Below are positions 1 to 5,712 of a DNA stretch of 6,374 bases, piece after piece. The translations under genes were made by a program, and so were the position numbers. Numbering within the stretch: position 1 is the stretch's first letter; the number at the start of each line of letters is the position of its first letter. The notes beneath the pieces were generated by a model. It made no database searches. It was not told where the DNA came from and was given only the letters and a program-made list of their open reading frames with translations. This DNA is from Chloroflexota bacterium (GTDB lineage: Bacteria; Chloroflexota; Anaerolineae; Aggregatilineales; UBA3940): positions 1 through 6,374 of the forward strand of contig DRKO01000429.1 in NCBI GenBank assembly GCA_011051745.1. The letters are read 5' to 3'.

Positions 1-238
1 AGACCAGCATCACATTCGAGACATGGATCGGCGCTTCAAACTGGATGATCCCCGGCTGCACCTGGCTTCGGCCGGCCTGAATGGGGCTCTGGTGCTTTTT
101 GCGGATGTTCACCCCTTCCACAACGATGCGACGCTGCTTGGGGTAAGCGCGTAGCACCCGGCCCCGCACTCCCCGGTCGTTCCCGGCGATCACCTCCACC
201 ACATCATCCCGACGGATACGCATCTTATTCCTTGTCAT
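1..238 (-). CDS. rplX: 50S ribosomal protein L24 (partial, 3' end beyond window)
   Basis: The first 79 codons of L24 are visible; the rest lies beyond base 1. L24 is an early assembly protein that binds the 5' part of 23S rRNA near the tunnel exit. The visible part is a KOW-type SH3 fold: DDVVEVIAGNDRGVRGRV (residues 11-28) is the KOW motif, followed by the family signature VEGVNIRKKHQ (40-50) and a GIIQFEAPIHVSNVMLV segment (63-79). I chose the ATG at 238 because GGAGG (248-252) lies 9 nt upstream. A second in-frame ATG at residue 6 (base 223), preceded by AAGGA 5 nt away, would give the shorter MRIRRDD start common in the family, so the start is uncertain by 5 codons. It follows rplN after 17 nt, as in the spc operon. 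The family call is certain. Confidence 0.96.
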   Translation of the reverse strand, partial: MTRNKMRIRRDDVVEVIAGNDRGVRGRVLRAYPKQRRIVVEGVNIRKKHQSPIQAGRSQVQPGIIQFEAPIHVSNVMLV

Positions 239-255
239 AGTCCATCGCCTCCAGT

Positions 256-627
256 TCACAGCACCTCTGGAGCGAGGGAGATGATCTTGGTGAACCCTGC
301 CTCGCGCAGCTCACGGGCTACCGGCCCGAAGATACGGGTTCCCTTCGGGCTACGGCTCTGGCCTTCCAAGATCACAGCCGCGTTATCGTCGAAGCGGATA
401 TACGAACCATCCTCGCGCCGATACTCTTTGGCAGTGCGCACGATAACGGCACGCACAATGTCACCTTTCTTGACGTTGCTATTCGGCTGAGCGCTCTTAA
501 CGGTCGCGACGATCACATCCCCGACGCCCCCGTAATAGCGCTTCGAGCCGCCCAGAACGCGGATCGTCAGTATCTCCCGCGCTCCGCTATTATCGGCTAC
601 TTTTAGCCGGCTCTCCTGCTGAATCAT
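256..627 (-). CDS. rplN: 50S ribosomal protein L14
   Basis: Complete 123-residue L14, the normal length for bacteria (about 122). L14 sits on the interface side of the 50S subunit, contacts 16S rRNA helix 14 and is the docking site of the silencing factor RsfS. The sequence starts MIQQESRLKVADNSGARE (1-18), which is nearly invariant in the family. It continues with the basic RVLGGSKRYYGGVGD stretch (23-37), the KKGDIVRAVIVRT strand (53-65), the FDDNAAVIL core (79-87) and the C-terminal GTRIFGPVARELRE signature (96-109). The ATG at 627 is preceded by a purine-rich AAGAGGG Shine-Dalgarno. It lies 21 nt after rpsQ, marking the usual S10/spc operon boundary, but nothing in the short gap looks like a terminator or promoter, so read-through is expected. 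No anomalies. Confidence 0.98.
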   Translation of the reverse strand: MIQQESRLKVADNSGAREILTIRVLGGSKRYYGGVGDVIVATVKSAQPNSNVKKGDIVRAVIVRTAKEYRREDGSYIRFDDNAAVILEGQSRSPKGTRIFGPVARELREAGFTKIISLAPEVL

Positions 628-648
628 GGCTGAACCCTCTTCACCTGA

Positions 649-984
649 TTATGAACCCTCTGCCTGTTCAGCAGCCGGTTCTTCCTCGTCGCCGGGCACA
701 GAGACCAGGTCCGCGACATCGGTCGTCCGCGCGCTGATGTCCTCCCGGATGATCTCCTGGACCACCCACCGCTTGTGGCGGCTCAGAGGACGCGACTCGA
801 CGATCACAACCGTATCCCCGATCTCGCACTCGTTCCCCTCGTCGTGCGCCATATAGCGCTTGTGGCTGCGAACGACCTTCTCGTAGAGCGGATGCCGGTA
901 AGTACGCTCCACCTGCACGACGACGGTCTTATCCATCTTATTGCTGACTACCACACCGGTCAGCCGACGCCTCTTATTGCCCAT
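649..984 (-). CDS. rpsQ: 30S ribosomal protein S17 with acidic C-terminal tail
   Basis: S17 is a primary 16S rRNA-binding OB-fold protein needed for early 30S assembly. The protein starts MGNKRRRLTGVVVSNKMDKT (1-20), the family N-terminus. It carries the HPLYEKVV (31-38) and HDEGNECEIGDTVVIVESRPLS (47-68) signatures and the KRWVV strand (71-75). The open frame runs back to an ATG at 1032, but those 16 extra residues fall inside rpmC and do not resemble S17. The ATG at 984 has AGGAG 7 nt upstream (992-996), overlapping the rpmC stop. The protein is 111 residues against about 84-90 usual. The excess is a C-terminal tail from about residue 84 that is rich in Glu, Asp and Ala and has no basic residue after Arg86, unusual for an rRNA-binding protein. 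It follows rpmC by 10 nt. Confidence 0.97.
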   Translation of the reverse strand: MGNKRRRLTGVVVSNKMDKTVVVQVERTYRHPLYEKVVRSHKRYMAHDEGNECEIGDTVVIVESRPLSRHKRWVVQEIIREDISARTTDVADLVSVPGDEEEPAAEQAEGS

Positions 985-991
985 TCCCAAT

Positions 992-996
992 CTCCT
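992..996 (-). promoter_or_regulatory. Ribosome binding site that decides the rpsQ start
   Basis: AGGAG on the minus strand lies 7 nt before the ATG at 984 and overlaps the TAG stop of rpmC (995-997). It supports the short S17 start over the upstream in-frame ATG at 1032. It also implies translational coupling between rpmC and rpsQ. Confidence 0.75.
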
Positions 997-1204
997 ACTC
1001 TGCTTCGCGCTCGGCCTCAAGTTCACGCTCACGCATCACCGTCAGGATACGGGCAATGTCTCGCCGGATCATCCGCAAGCGATTGTGATCCTCTAGCTGG
1101 CCCGAGGCGAGTTGGAAGCGCAGGTTGAAGTATTCTTCCTTGGCCTCGTCCAAACGAACAGCCAGTTCCTCGTCTGTCAGTTCACGCAGCTCGGAGGCTT
1201 TCAT
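995..1204 (-). CDS. rpmC: 50S ribosomal protein L29
   Basis: A 69-residue L29, normal size (about 60-72). L29 is a small helical hairpin at the polypeptide exit site that, with L23, forms the platform for trigger factor and SRP. The sequence shows MKASELRELTDEEL (1-14), the first helix with LDEAKEEYFNLRFQLASGQLED (18-39), and the second helix NRLRMIRRDIARILTVMRERE (41-61), matching the family pattern of E-L-x-L-R-F-Q-x-A-x-G-Q-L. It ends in a short Glu-rich tail (ELEAEREAE). Its ATG overlaps the rplP stop by one base (TGATG), so translation is probably coupled by re-initiation. A strong GGAGG lies 10 nt upstream inside the end of rplP. Confidence 0.97.
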   Translation of the reverse strand: MKASELRELTDEELAVRLDEAKEEYFNLRFQLASGQLEDHNRLRMIRRDIARILTVMRERELEAEREAE

Positions 1205-1641
1205 CAGTCCGTCACCTCCACCCCGGAAATGGGATCAATGCGTTTGATGATCTTGCACTTGATCGGCAGCTTATAGCTCGCCAGCCGGAGGGCTTCCGTG
1301 GCTACGTCCAGGTCCACGCCCGCGATCTCAAACATCACGCGGCCCGGCTTGACAACCGCCACCCAGTGATCAACCGATCCCTTTCCCTTGCCCATTCGGG
1401 TTTCGGCGGGCTTGGCCGTCACGGATTTATCTGGAAAAATGCGAATATAACCCTTGCCGCGCCGCTTGAGATGGCGCACGATGGCCCGCCGGGCGGCCTC
1501 GATCTGGCGGCTGGTGATCCAGGCCGGTTCGAGCGCCTGAAGCCCGATGTCGCCAAAGTCAACCTTGTTGCCCCGCATGGCCTTGCCCTTCATCCGCCCG
1601 CGGAACTGCTTGCGATATTTGACTCGTTTCGGCATTAACAT
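1204..1641 (-). CDS. rplP: 50S ribosomal protein L16
   Basis: A 145-residue L16, slightly longer than the usual 137-144. L16 binds the elbow region of A- and P-site tRNAs and is needed for late 50S maturation. The start MLMPKRVKYRKQFRGRMKG (1-19) is the family N-terminus. AWITSRQIEAARRAIVRH (40-57), KGYIRIFPDKSVTAKPAETRM (63-83), the conserved MGKGKGSVDHWVAVVKPG loop (83-100) and the KLPIKCKI segment (124-131) follow. The open frame extends upstream to an ATG at 1689, but those 16 residues are unlike L16, whereas the ATG at 1641 has GGAG 9 nt before it. The last dozen residues (about 134-145) go beyond the usual end. rplP is separated from rpsC by a 90-nt spacer, long for this operon, and overlaps rpmC by one base. 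Confidence 0.97.
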   Translation of the reverse strand: MLMPKRVKYRKQFRGRMKGKAMRGNKVDFGDIGLQALEPAWITSRQIEAARRAIVRHLKRRGKGYIRIFPDKSVTAKPAETRMGKGKGSVDHWVAVVKPGRVMFEIAGVDLDVATEALRLASYKLPIKCKIIKRIDPISGVEVTD

Positions 1642-1731
1642 AGTGCACGTCTCCACACGGCAGCGCAGCCCCACCCCACGACGGGCCACCCACCGATTTC
1701 TGTGTTCTGAGCAGGGCCGTCCTGACCCGTA
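1642..1731 (-). other. rpsC-rplP spacer with clustered G-tracts
   Basis: This 90-nt gap lies in a stretch where neighbouring gaps are 0-21 nt. On the transcribed strand it carries five G-tracts within 26 nt (bases 1694 to 1669: GG, GGG, GG, GGGG, GGGG). They lie about 15 nt before the rplP Shine-Dalgarno. They could form a two-layer RNA G-quadruplex or simply reflect high GC. No promoter, U-tailed terminator or convincing small ORF is visible. Confidence 0.4.
1651..1654 (-). promoter_or_regulatory. Ribosome binding site that decides the rplP start
   Basis: GGAG on the minus strand, 9 nt before the ATG at 1641, supports the canonical L16 start. It argues against the upstream in-frame ATG at 1689 and against the third codon (ATG at 1635), which would lie 15 nt away. 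Confidence 0.65.
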
Positions 1732-2403
1732 TTACTGGCTGACGTAAACGTCCGCTCGTTCCTGTTCCTCGCCGGGCAGAACGTCGCCCTTGTAAATCCA
1801 AACCTTCACGCCGATACGCCCGAAGGTCGTCAGCGCCTCAGCCGTGCCGTAATCAATGTCCGCCCGCAGCGTCTGCAGGGGCACGCGGCCTTCCTGCTTC
1901 CACTCGCGGCGGGCCATCTCCGCACCGGAGAGCCGCCCGGAGCACATCACCTTGATGCCCTGTGCGCCCTGGCGCATCGCCTGAGAGACGGCGCGGTTCA
2001 TGGCGCGGCTGTGCGAAATACGACGCTCGAGCTGGCTGGCGATGTTTTCCGCAACCAGCTTGGCATCCAGATCGGGCGAGGGGATTTCTTCAACCTCGAT
2101 CTTGATCTTCTTGCCGCCGGTCAGCTCCTCGAGCTTCTGGCGGAGTTCCTTCACCGCCGCCCCCCGGCGTCCGATCACGATGCCGGGTCGGGCCGTGTGC
2201 AGGGTGATCAGGACTTGATTGGGGTAACGCTCGATCTCAATGCGGGAGATGCCCGCGTTACGGTGCATCTTGTAGATCGTATCGCGGATGGCGAAGTCCT
2301 CGTGCAATAGCTCGCCGTAACGCCGACCGTCCGCATACCAGCGTGCGTTCCAGTCCTTAATAACCTTCAGGCGGAAACCGATTGGGTGTACTTTACGTCC
2401 CAT
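1732..2403 (-). CDS. rpsC: 30S ribosomal protein S3
   Basis: A 223-residue S3, within the family range (about 210-235). S3 forms part of the mRNA entry channel with S4 and S5. The start MGRKVHPIGFRL (1-12) is canonical. A type II KH domain follows, with the GxxG loop in GIVIGRRGAAV (74-84), then the C-terminal domain with GAQGIKVMCSGRLSGAEMAR (146-165), EGRVPLQTLRADIDYG (171-186) and GVKVWIYKGD (198-207). At the entry-channel positions equal to E. coli Arg131, Arg132 and Lys135, reported to matter for mRNA helicase activity, this protein has Ser132, Arg133 and Asn136 (HSRAMNRAV at 131-139). The C-terminus is short and lacks the basic tail of E. coli S3. The ATG at 2403 lies 4 nt after rplV, with AGGAG about 10 nt upstream. 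Confidence 0.98.
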   Translation of the reverse strand: MGRKVHPIGFRLKVIKDWNARWYADGRRYGELLHEDFAIRDTIYKMHRNAGISRIEIERYPNQVLITLHTARPGIVIGRRGAAVKELRQKLEELTGGKKIKIEVEEIPSPDLDAKLVAENIASQLERRISHSRAMNRAVSQAMRQGAQGIKVMCSGRLSGAEMARREWKQEGRVPLQTLRADIDYGTAEALTTFGRIGVKVWIYKGDVLPGEEQERADVYVSQ

Positions 2404-2407
2404 ACTT

Positions 2408-2779
2408 TCAGCTCTCCTGCCCCTCGCCCTCTACCTCGGCGATCTCCTCACGCTCACTCAGCACGACCGTGACATGAGCAGTCCGCCGGATGATGGGCTT
2501 AAACCGCCCCCGTGCGCCGAAACGTCGCCAGGGGCGACGCGGCCCTTCGTTGGCATAAATCTGTGAGATGTACATCTCCCCCGGGTCCAGCTCGAAATTG
2601 TTCTCGGCGTTAGCCACCGCGCTCTTGATGACCTTCATCACCAGCGGTGCGCCCTTCTGCGGCATGTGCCGTAACAGGTCCATGGCCTCGTAGGGGTCAA
2701 GCCCCCGCACCACGTCGCAGACCAGCCGGATCTTCTGGGGCGAGATCGGCAGGTACTTGGCCGTTGCACGCACGTCCAT
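2408..2779 (-). CDS. rplV: 50S ribosomal protein L22
   Basis: A 123-residue L22 (usual 110-118). L22 spans the large subunit; its long beta-hairpin lines the exit tunnel near L4 and is a known site of macrolide-resistance mutations. Family features are ATAKYLPISPQKIRLVCDVVRG (5-26), a typical helical core with IKSAVANAENN (51-61), LDPGEMYISQIYANEGP (64-80) and the C-terminal strand RRTAHVTVVLSE (98-109). The tunnel-hairpin segment (81-95) reads RRPWRRFGARGRFKP instead of the common PRAxGRA type, at unchanged length. The protein ends in an acidic tail of about 14 residues (EREEIAEVEGEGQES, 109-123). The ATG at 2779 lies 2 nt after the rpsS stop, with GGAGG 8 nt upstream, so coupling to rpsS is likely. 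Confidence 0.98.
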   Translation of the reverse strand: MDVRATAKYLPISPQKIRLVCDVVRGLDPYEAMDLLRHMPQKGAPLVMKVIKSAVANAENNFELDPGEMYISQIYANEGPRRPWRRFGARGRFKPIIRRTAHVTVVLSEREEIAEVEGEGQES

Positions 2780-2781
2780 AC

Positions 2782-3060
2782 CTACCGCCTCCCCTTCTTC
2801 TCTTTAGCAAAGTGCCCCCGGAACGTCCGGGTCGGGGCAAACTCGCCGAGCTTGTGGCCGACCATGTTCTCCGTGATATAGATCGGCACATGGCGACGCC
2901 CATCATGAACGGCAATCGTATGCCCCACAAACTGCGGGAAGATCGTGGACGCCCGGCTCCAGGTTCGAATGACTTTCTTCTCACCGGTCGCGTTCATTCG
3001 CTCGATCTTGGCCAGCAGCTTGGGGTCAACATACGGTCCCTTCTTCAAACTGCGTGACAT
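2782..3060 (-). CDS. rpsS: 30S ribosomal protein S19
   Basis: A 92-residue S19, exactly family length. S19 sits in the 30S head, forms a complex with S13, and contributes to the A-site finger and P-tRNA region. It starts MSRSLKKGPYVDPKLL (1-16), followed by VIRTWSRASTIFPQFVGHTI (30-49), the signature HDGRRHVPIYITENMVGHKLGEF (52-74) and APTRTFRGH (75-83), with a basic end KEKKGRR. The ATG at 3060 has GGAGGA about 9 nt upstream. The gene is separated from rplB by a 95-nt spacer that can fold, then abuts rplV with 2 nt between. No anomalies in the protein. Confidence 0.98.
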   Translation of the reverse strand: MSRSLKKGPYVDPKLLAKIERMNATGEKKVIRTWSRASTIFPQFVGHTIAVHDGRRHVPIYITENMVGHKLGEFAPTRTFRGHFAKEKKGRR

Positions 3061-3155
3061 CGTCCTGTTTCCTCCGATTAACCCATCTCACCCGAAACAC
3101 CCCTCCGGCAACCGGTCAGGCCCGGTGAGAAAAGGTATCTCGCACATCAGCTCGC
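3061..3155 (-). other. Structured rplB-rpsS spacer
   Basis: A 95-nt gap, long for this operon. Bases 3086-3092 (TCTCACC on the plus strand) are the perfect inverted repeat of 3124-3130 (GGTGAGA), giving a 7-bp stem around a 31-nt loop. Inside the loop, CCGG CAA CCGG (3105-3115) can form a small nested hairpin, or ACCGG (3111-3115) can pair with CCGGT (3122-3126), which competes with the outer stem. No U-tract follows on the transcribed strand, so it is not a standard terminator. The rpsS Shine-Dalgarno lies downstream of the stem. No ORF or promoter was recognised. Confidence 0.45.
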
Positions 3156-3992
3156 TTAACGGCGTTTCTTGCTACGACGCCGCACAATGTACTTGTCCGT
3201 GCGCTTATTGCGGCGCGTCTTCTTGCCGAGGGTCGGCTTCCCCCAGGGCGACTTGGGCCCCGGCATACCGATCGGGGAACGCCCCTCGCCGCCACCATGC
3301 GGATGGGAGGCCGGGTCCATCGCGCTACCGCGCACCGCCGGACGCCAGCCCAGCCAGCGCCTCCGGCCCGCCTTGCCAAGCTTGATGTTGCCATGGTCGG
3401 TATTGCCAACCTGACCGATGGTCGCCATGCAGGCCTGGCGGATCAGGCGAACCTCGCCGCTGGGCATACGCACATGGGCGTAATCCCCTTCTTTCGCCAG
3501 CAATTGCGCCGACGTACCGGCTGCACGGACAAGCTGCCCTCCCCGGCCCTCGTACAGCTCGATGTTGTGGATCGTCGTCCCAACCGGAATATTCCGAATG
3601 GGGAGGGCGTTACCGGGGCGAATCTCGGCCCCCGGGCCGCTCATTACCGTATCGCCGACCTGCAAACCGAGGGGCGCGATGATATACCGCTTCTCCCCAT
3701 CGGCATACACGATCAGGGCAATGCGTGCCGAGCGGTTCGGATCGTACTCGATGCTGGCGACCCGGCCCGGAATGCCGAACTTGTCGCGCTTAAAGTCAAT
3801 GATGCGATAGCGCCGACGGTGTCCGCCGCCCCGATGCCGGACCGAGATACGGCCCTGATTGTTGCGGCCTGCCCGCCTGCGCAGCGGCTCTGTCAGCGAC
3901 TTTTCAGGCTCGCTGCGGGTGATTTCCTCAAACGTGTGGCCCGTCATCCCCCTGCGACCGGGGGAGGTGGGCTTATACTTCTTGATCGGCAT
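3156..3992 (-). CDS. rplB: 50S ribosomal protein L2
   Basis: A 278-residue L2, typical length (about 273-280). L2 is a primary 23S rRNA binder required for subunit association and the peptidyl transferase centre. The N-terminal OB-fold part includes KYKPTSPGRRGMTG (5-18), RNNQGRISVRHRGGGHRRRYR (43-63) and a YDPNRSARIALIVYADGEKRYI segment (83-104). The SH3-like part includes NIPVGTTIHNIE (134-145), GRGGQLVRAAGTSAQL (149-164) and the C-terminal signature RGSAMDPASHPHGGGEGR (221-238), which keeps the histidine region tied to peptidyl transfer. The usual AMNP reads AMDP here (Asp226). The C-terminus GKPTLGKKTRRNKRTDKYIV (251-270) is basic and of the Chloroflexota/Deinococcus type (inferred). The ATG at 3992 has GAGG 6 nt upstream and lies 49 nt after rplW. 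Confidence 0.98.
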   Translation of the reverse strand: MPIKKYKPTSPGRRGMTGHTFEEITRSEPEKSLTEPLRRRAGRNNQGRISVRHRGGGHRRRYRIIDFKRDKFGIPGRVASIEYDPNRSARIALIVYADGEKRYIIAPLGLQVGDTVMSGPGAEIRPGNALPIRNIPVGTTIHNIELYEGRGGQLVRAAGTSAQLLAKEGDYAHVRMPSGEVRLIRQACMATIGQVGNTDHGNIKLGKAGRRRWLGWRPAVRGSAMDPASHPHGGGEGRSPIGMPGPKSPWGKPTLGKKTRRNKRTDKYIVRRRSKKRR

Positions 3993-4041
3993 AAGATACC
4001 TCGGATCGCGTTCTTGGTGCGTTCACCATCTCCAGGTGCGC

Positions 4042-4338
4042 TTACGTACCGTAGACATCAATCTTCTGCCCCGGCGCAACGGTGACATAGGCTTTCTTCC
4101 AGGCCTTCTTGCGAATGTACGTCTTCCGCAGGCGGCGCCCTCGCTTGGCAGGCATGATCGCCGTTCGGACCTTGATAACGTCCACATCAAAGATGGCCTC
4201 CACAGCCTCCTTGATCAACGGCTTGTTGGCCCGCATGTCCACCTCGAAGACATACACGTTATGCTCATCCGTCAGGCGCTGACTTTTCTCAGTCACCACA
4301 GGGCGCCGGATCACATCATAAAGATGAAGTTCGGGCAT
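4042..4338 (-). CDS. rplW: 50S ribosomal protein L23
   Basis: A 98-residue L23, normal bacterial length. L23 surrounds the tunnel exit and is the main docking point of trigger factor and SRP. Visible features are LYDVIRRPVVTEKS (6-19), which contains Glu17 equivalent to E. coli Glu18 used by trigger factor, then NVYVFEVDMRANKPLIKEAV (27-46), the FDVDVIKVRT strand (50-59), the basic rRNA-binding loop MPAKRGRRLRKTYIRKKAW (62-80) and the terminal KKAYVTVAPGQKIDVYG (81-97). The ATG at 4338 follows the rplD stop by 2 nt. AGGAG lies 9 nt upstream inside rplD, so the two are probably coupled. No anomalies. Confidence 0.98.
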   Translation of the reverse strand: MPELHLYDVIRRPVVTEKSQRLTDEHNVYVFEVDMRANKPLIKEAVEAIFDVDVIKVRTAIMPAKRGRRLRKTYIRKKAWKKAYVTVAPGQKIDVYGT

Positions 4339-4340
4339 CG

Positions 4341-4982
4341 TTACTCGCTCCTCTGCGTCCCAAGCCAGCTCGTGATCTGCTCGAGCGCCGCCAGGGGAAT
4401 GATCACCCGGTCGAACTTCAGCAGATCGCGGATGTTCAGGTAGCTGGCCCGCAGGTAACGCGCATCGGGCAGATTGCGCAGCGAAAGCTGGACGTTCTCG
4501 TTCGCCTCAGGGAGCAAGACCAGCGCGCTGGCGTCCCCCACCAGGGTATAGAGGATGTCTGCCATCTCGCGCGTCTTGGGGGTCGGGATATCCAGCTTAT
4601 CAACCAGCACGATCTCGCCTTCAGCCGCCTTGGCAGAGAGAGCCGCCCGCAGCGCCGCCCGGCGCATTTTCTTGGGCATCTTCTTCCGGTAGCTGCGCGG
4701 ACGCGGGCCATGGGCAACCCCGCCGCCGACGAAGATCGGCGCGTTGCGGCTGCCATGCCGTGCCCGGCCTGTGCCCTTCTGGCGATACCATTTCTTCTTC
4801 GTGCGGTTGACCTCCCCGCGCGACTTGGTCTTGTGTGTGCCCAGGCGTGCGTTAGCCATCTGACGAACATAGGCCTGGTGCATCAGCCCCACATTGATCG
4901 GCGCTTCGAAAATATCGGCGGGAAGTTCGACTTCATCCACCTCGCGCCCTTTTATATCCTTGACAGGGAGTTTGATCGTCAT
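4341..4982 (-). CDS. rplD: 50S ribosomal protein L4
   Basis: A 213-residue L4 (usual 200-215). L4 binds domain I of 23S rRNA, and its extended loop lines the exit tunnel opposite L22. In E. coli it also represses the S10 operon through the leader RNA; whether that holds here is unknown. The globular start IKLPVKDIKGREVDEVELP (3-21) is followed by NVGLMHQAYVRQMANARLGT (30-49) and the tunnel loop WYRQKGTGRARHGSRNAPIF (65-84) with GGGVAHGPRPR (86-96). The RQKGTGRAR core is intact, so no known L4 macrolide-resistance change is seen. The C-terminal Rossmann-like half includes LVDKLDIPTPKTREMADIL (126-144) and ARYLRASYLNIRDLLKFDRV (174-193). The ATG at 4982 lies 10 nt after rplC, with AGAGG overlapping the rplC stop. 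Confidence 0.98.
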   Translation of the reverse strand: MTIKLPVKDIKGREVDEVELPADIFEAPINVGLMHQAYVRQMANARLGTHKTKSRGEVNRTKKKWYRQKGTGRARHGSRNAPIFVGGGVAHGPRPRSYRKKMPKKMRRAALRAALSAKAAEGEIVLVDKLDIPTPKTREMADILYTLVGDASALVLLPEANENVQLSLRNLPDARYLRASYLNIRDLLKFDRVIIPLAALEQITSWLGTQRSE

Positions 4983-4992
4983 CAGACTACCT

Positions 4993-5712
4993 CTACGACC
5001 TCTGCTTAACTGACTGGCGGATCGTCACCAGGCCGCCCTGAGCGCCCGGCACACTCCCCTTCACAGCCATCAGGTTCCGCTCCGGGTCAACCACCACCAC
5101 CTCAAGGTTCAGGGAAGTGACCCGCTGTCCGCCCATCCGGCCCGCCATGCGTGTGCCCTTGCGCACACGGCCCGGCGTGCTGGTTGAGCCGATTGAACCC
5201 GGCGCACGCTCACGGTCAGATTGCCCGTGAGTCTTGGGCTGTCGCCTGAAGCCATGACGCTTAATCGTACCGGCGAACCCGCGCCCCTTGCTGATCCCGA
5301 CCACATCCACACGGTCTCCGGCCTCAAAGACCTCAACCGTGATCTTCTGCCCCTCCTCGAGCTCCGAGATGTCTTCCACCCGGAACTCCCGCAGATAGCG
5401 CAGGGGCGGGACGGGATTGCTCAGCTTCTTGCGCTCAGGGCGCTTCTCATCCGGCTCGAGCAAGCCCAGATGCCCCCGGTGGGGCTTCTTCAGCCGCCGC
5501 GCAACCTTGCGCTGGCGAACTTTTTCATCGGCCACATCGGCAGCGACTTCCTCAAAACCAAGCTGTACCGCCGTGTAACCGTCTCGCTCTTCGGTTTTGA
5601 TCTGCGTAACCCAGCAGGGCCCCGCCTGTATGACCGTTACCGGGATGGCGACCCCATCCTCGTCGAATACCTGGGTCATCCCTACTTTTTTGCCTATGAT
5701 GCCCTTAATCAT
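4993..5712 (-). CDS. rplC: 50S ribosomal protein L3 with long internal loop
   Basis: A 239-residue L3, longer than the usual 205-220. L3 is an assembly initiator whose central extension reaches the peptidyl transferase centre. Family features are the start MIKGIIGKKVGMTQVFDEDG (1-20), DGYTAVQLGF (44-53), VDVVGISKGRGFAGTIKRHGF (135-155), the core RAPGSIGSTSTPGRVRKGTRMAG (169-191) and the C-terminal NLMAVKGSVPGAQGGLV (213-229). The position equal to E. coli Gln150, the PrmB methylation site, is Ser178, as expected outside that lineage. The extra length lies between GHLG (80-83) and PPLRYLREFR (102-111), a charged segment rich in Lys, Arg, Glu and Pro. The ATG at 5712 has GGGAGG 10 nt upstream and follows a 149-nt spacer after rpsJ. 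Confidence 0.98.
   Translation of the reverse strand: MIKGIIGKKVGMTQVFDEDGVAIPVTVIQAGPCWVTQIKTEERDGYTAVQLGFEEVAADVADEKVRQRKVARRLKKPHRGHLGLLEPDEKRPERKKLSNPVPPLRYLREFRVEDISELEEGQKITVEVFEAGDRVDVVGISKGRGFAGTIKRHGFRRQPKTHGQSDRERAPGSIGSTSTPGRVRKGTRMAGRMGGQRVTSLNLEVVVVDPERNLMAVKGSVPGAQGGLVTIRQSVKQRS

Noticed and set aside
225..245. Six-codon micro-ORF overlapping the rplX start
   Set aside because: Its ATG is only 2 nt from the GGAGG, too close for initiation. The site fits the rplX ATG at 238 instead.
985..1032. N-terminal extension of S17 from the ATG at 1032
   Set aside because: It overlaps the end of rpmC and lacks S17 similarity. The start at 984 has AGGAG 7 nt upstream and the family N-terminus.
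1642..1689. N-terminal extension of L16 from the ATG at 1689
   Set aside because: The 16 extra residues do not resemble L16, whose conserved N-terminus begins at 1641 with a well-placed GGAG.
4016..4027. Small GGTG/CACC hairpin in the rplW-rplB gap
   Set aside because: A 4-bp stem is too short to distinguish from chance in GC-rich DNA.
3297..4085. Long 262-codon open frame on the plus strand opposite rplB and the end of rplW
   Set aside because: It is antisense to conserved ribosomal genes, has no family resemblance, and is explained by GC-rich codon use leaving the reverse frame open.
4436..4870. 144-codon minus-strand frame inside rplD
   Set aside because: It is an out-of-frame shadow of L4 with Arg/Ala/Ser-rich low-complexity composition. 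L4 fully explains the region.
4960..4965. Plus-strand TTGACA resembling a -35 box
   Set aside because: It lies inside rplD on the opposite strand and no matching -10 element is seen at the proper distance.
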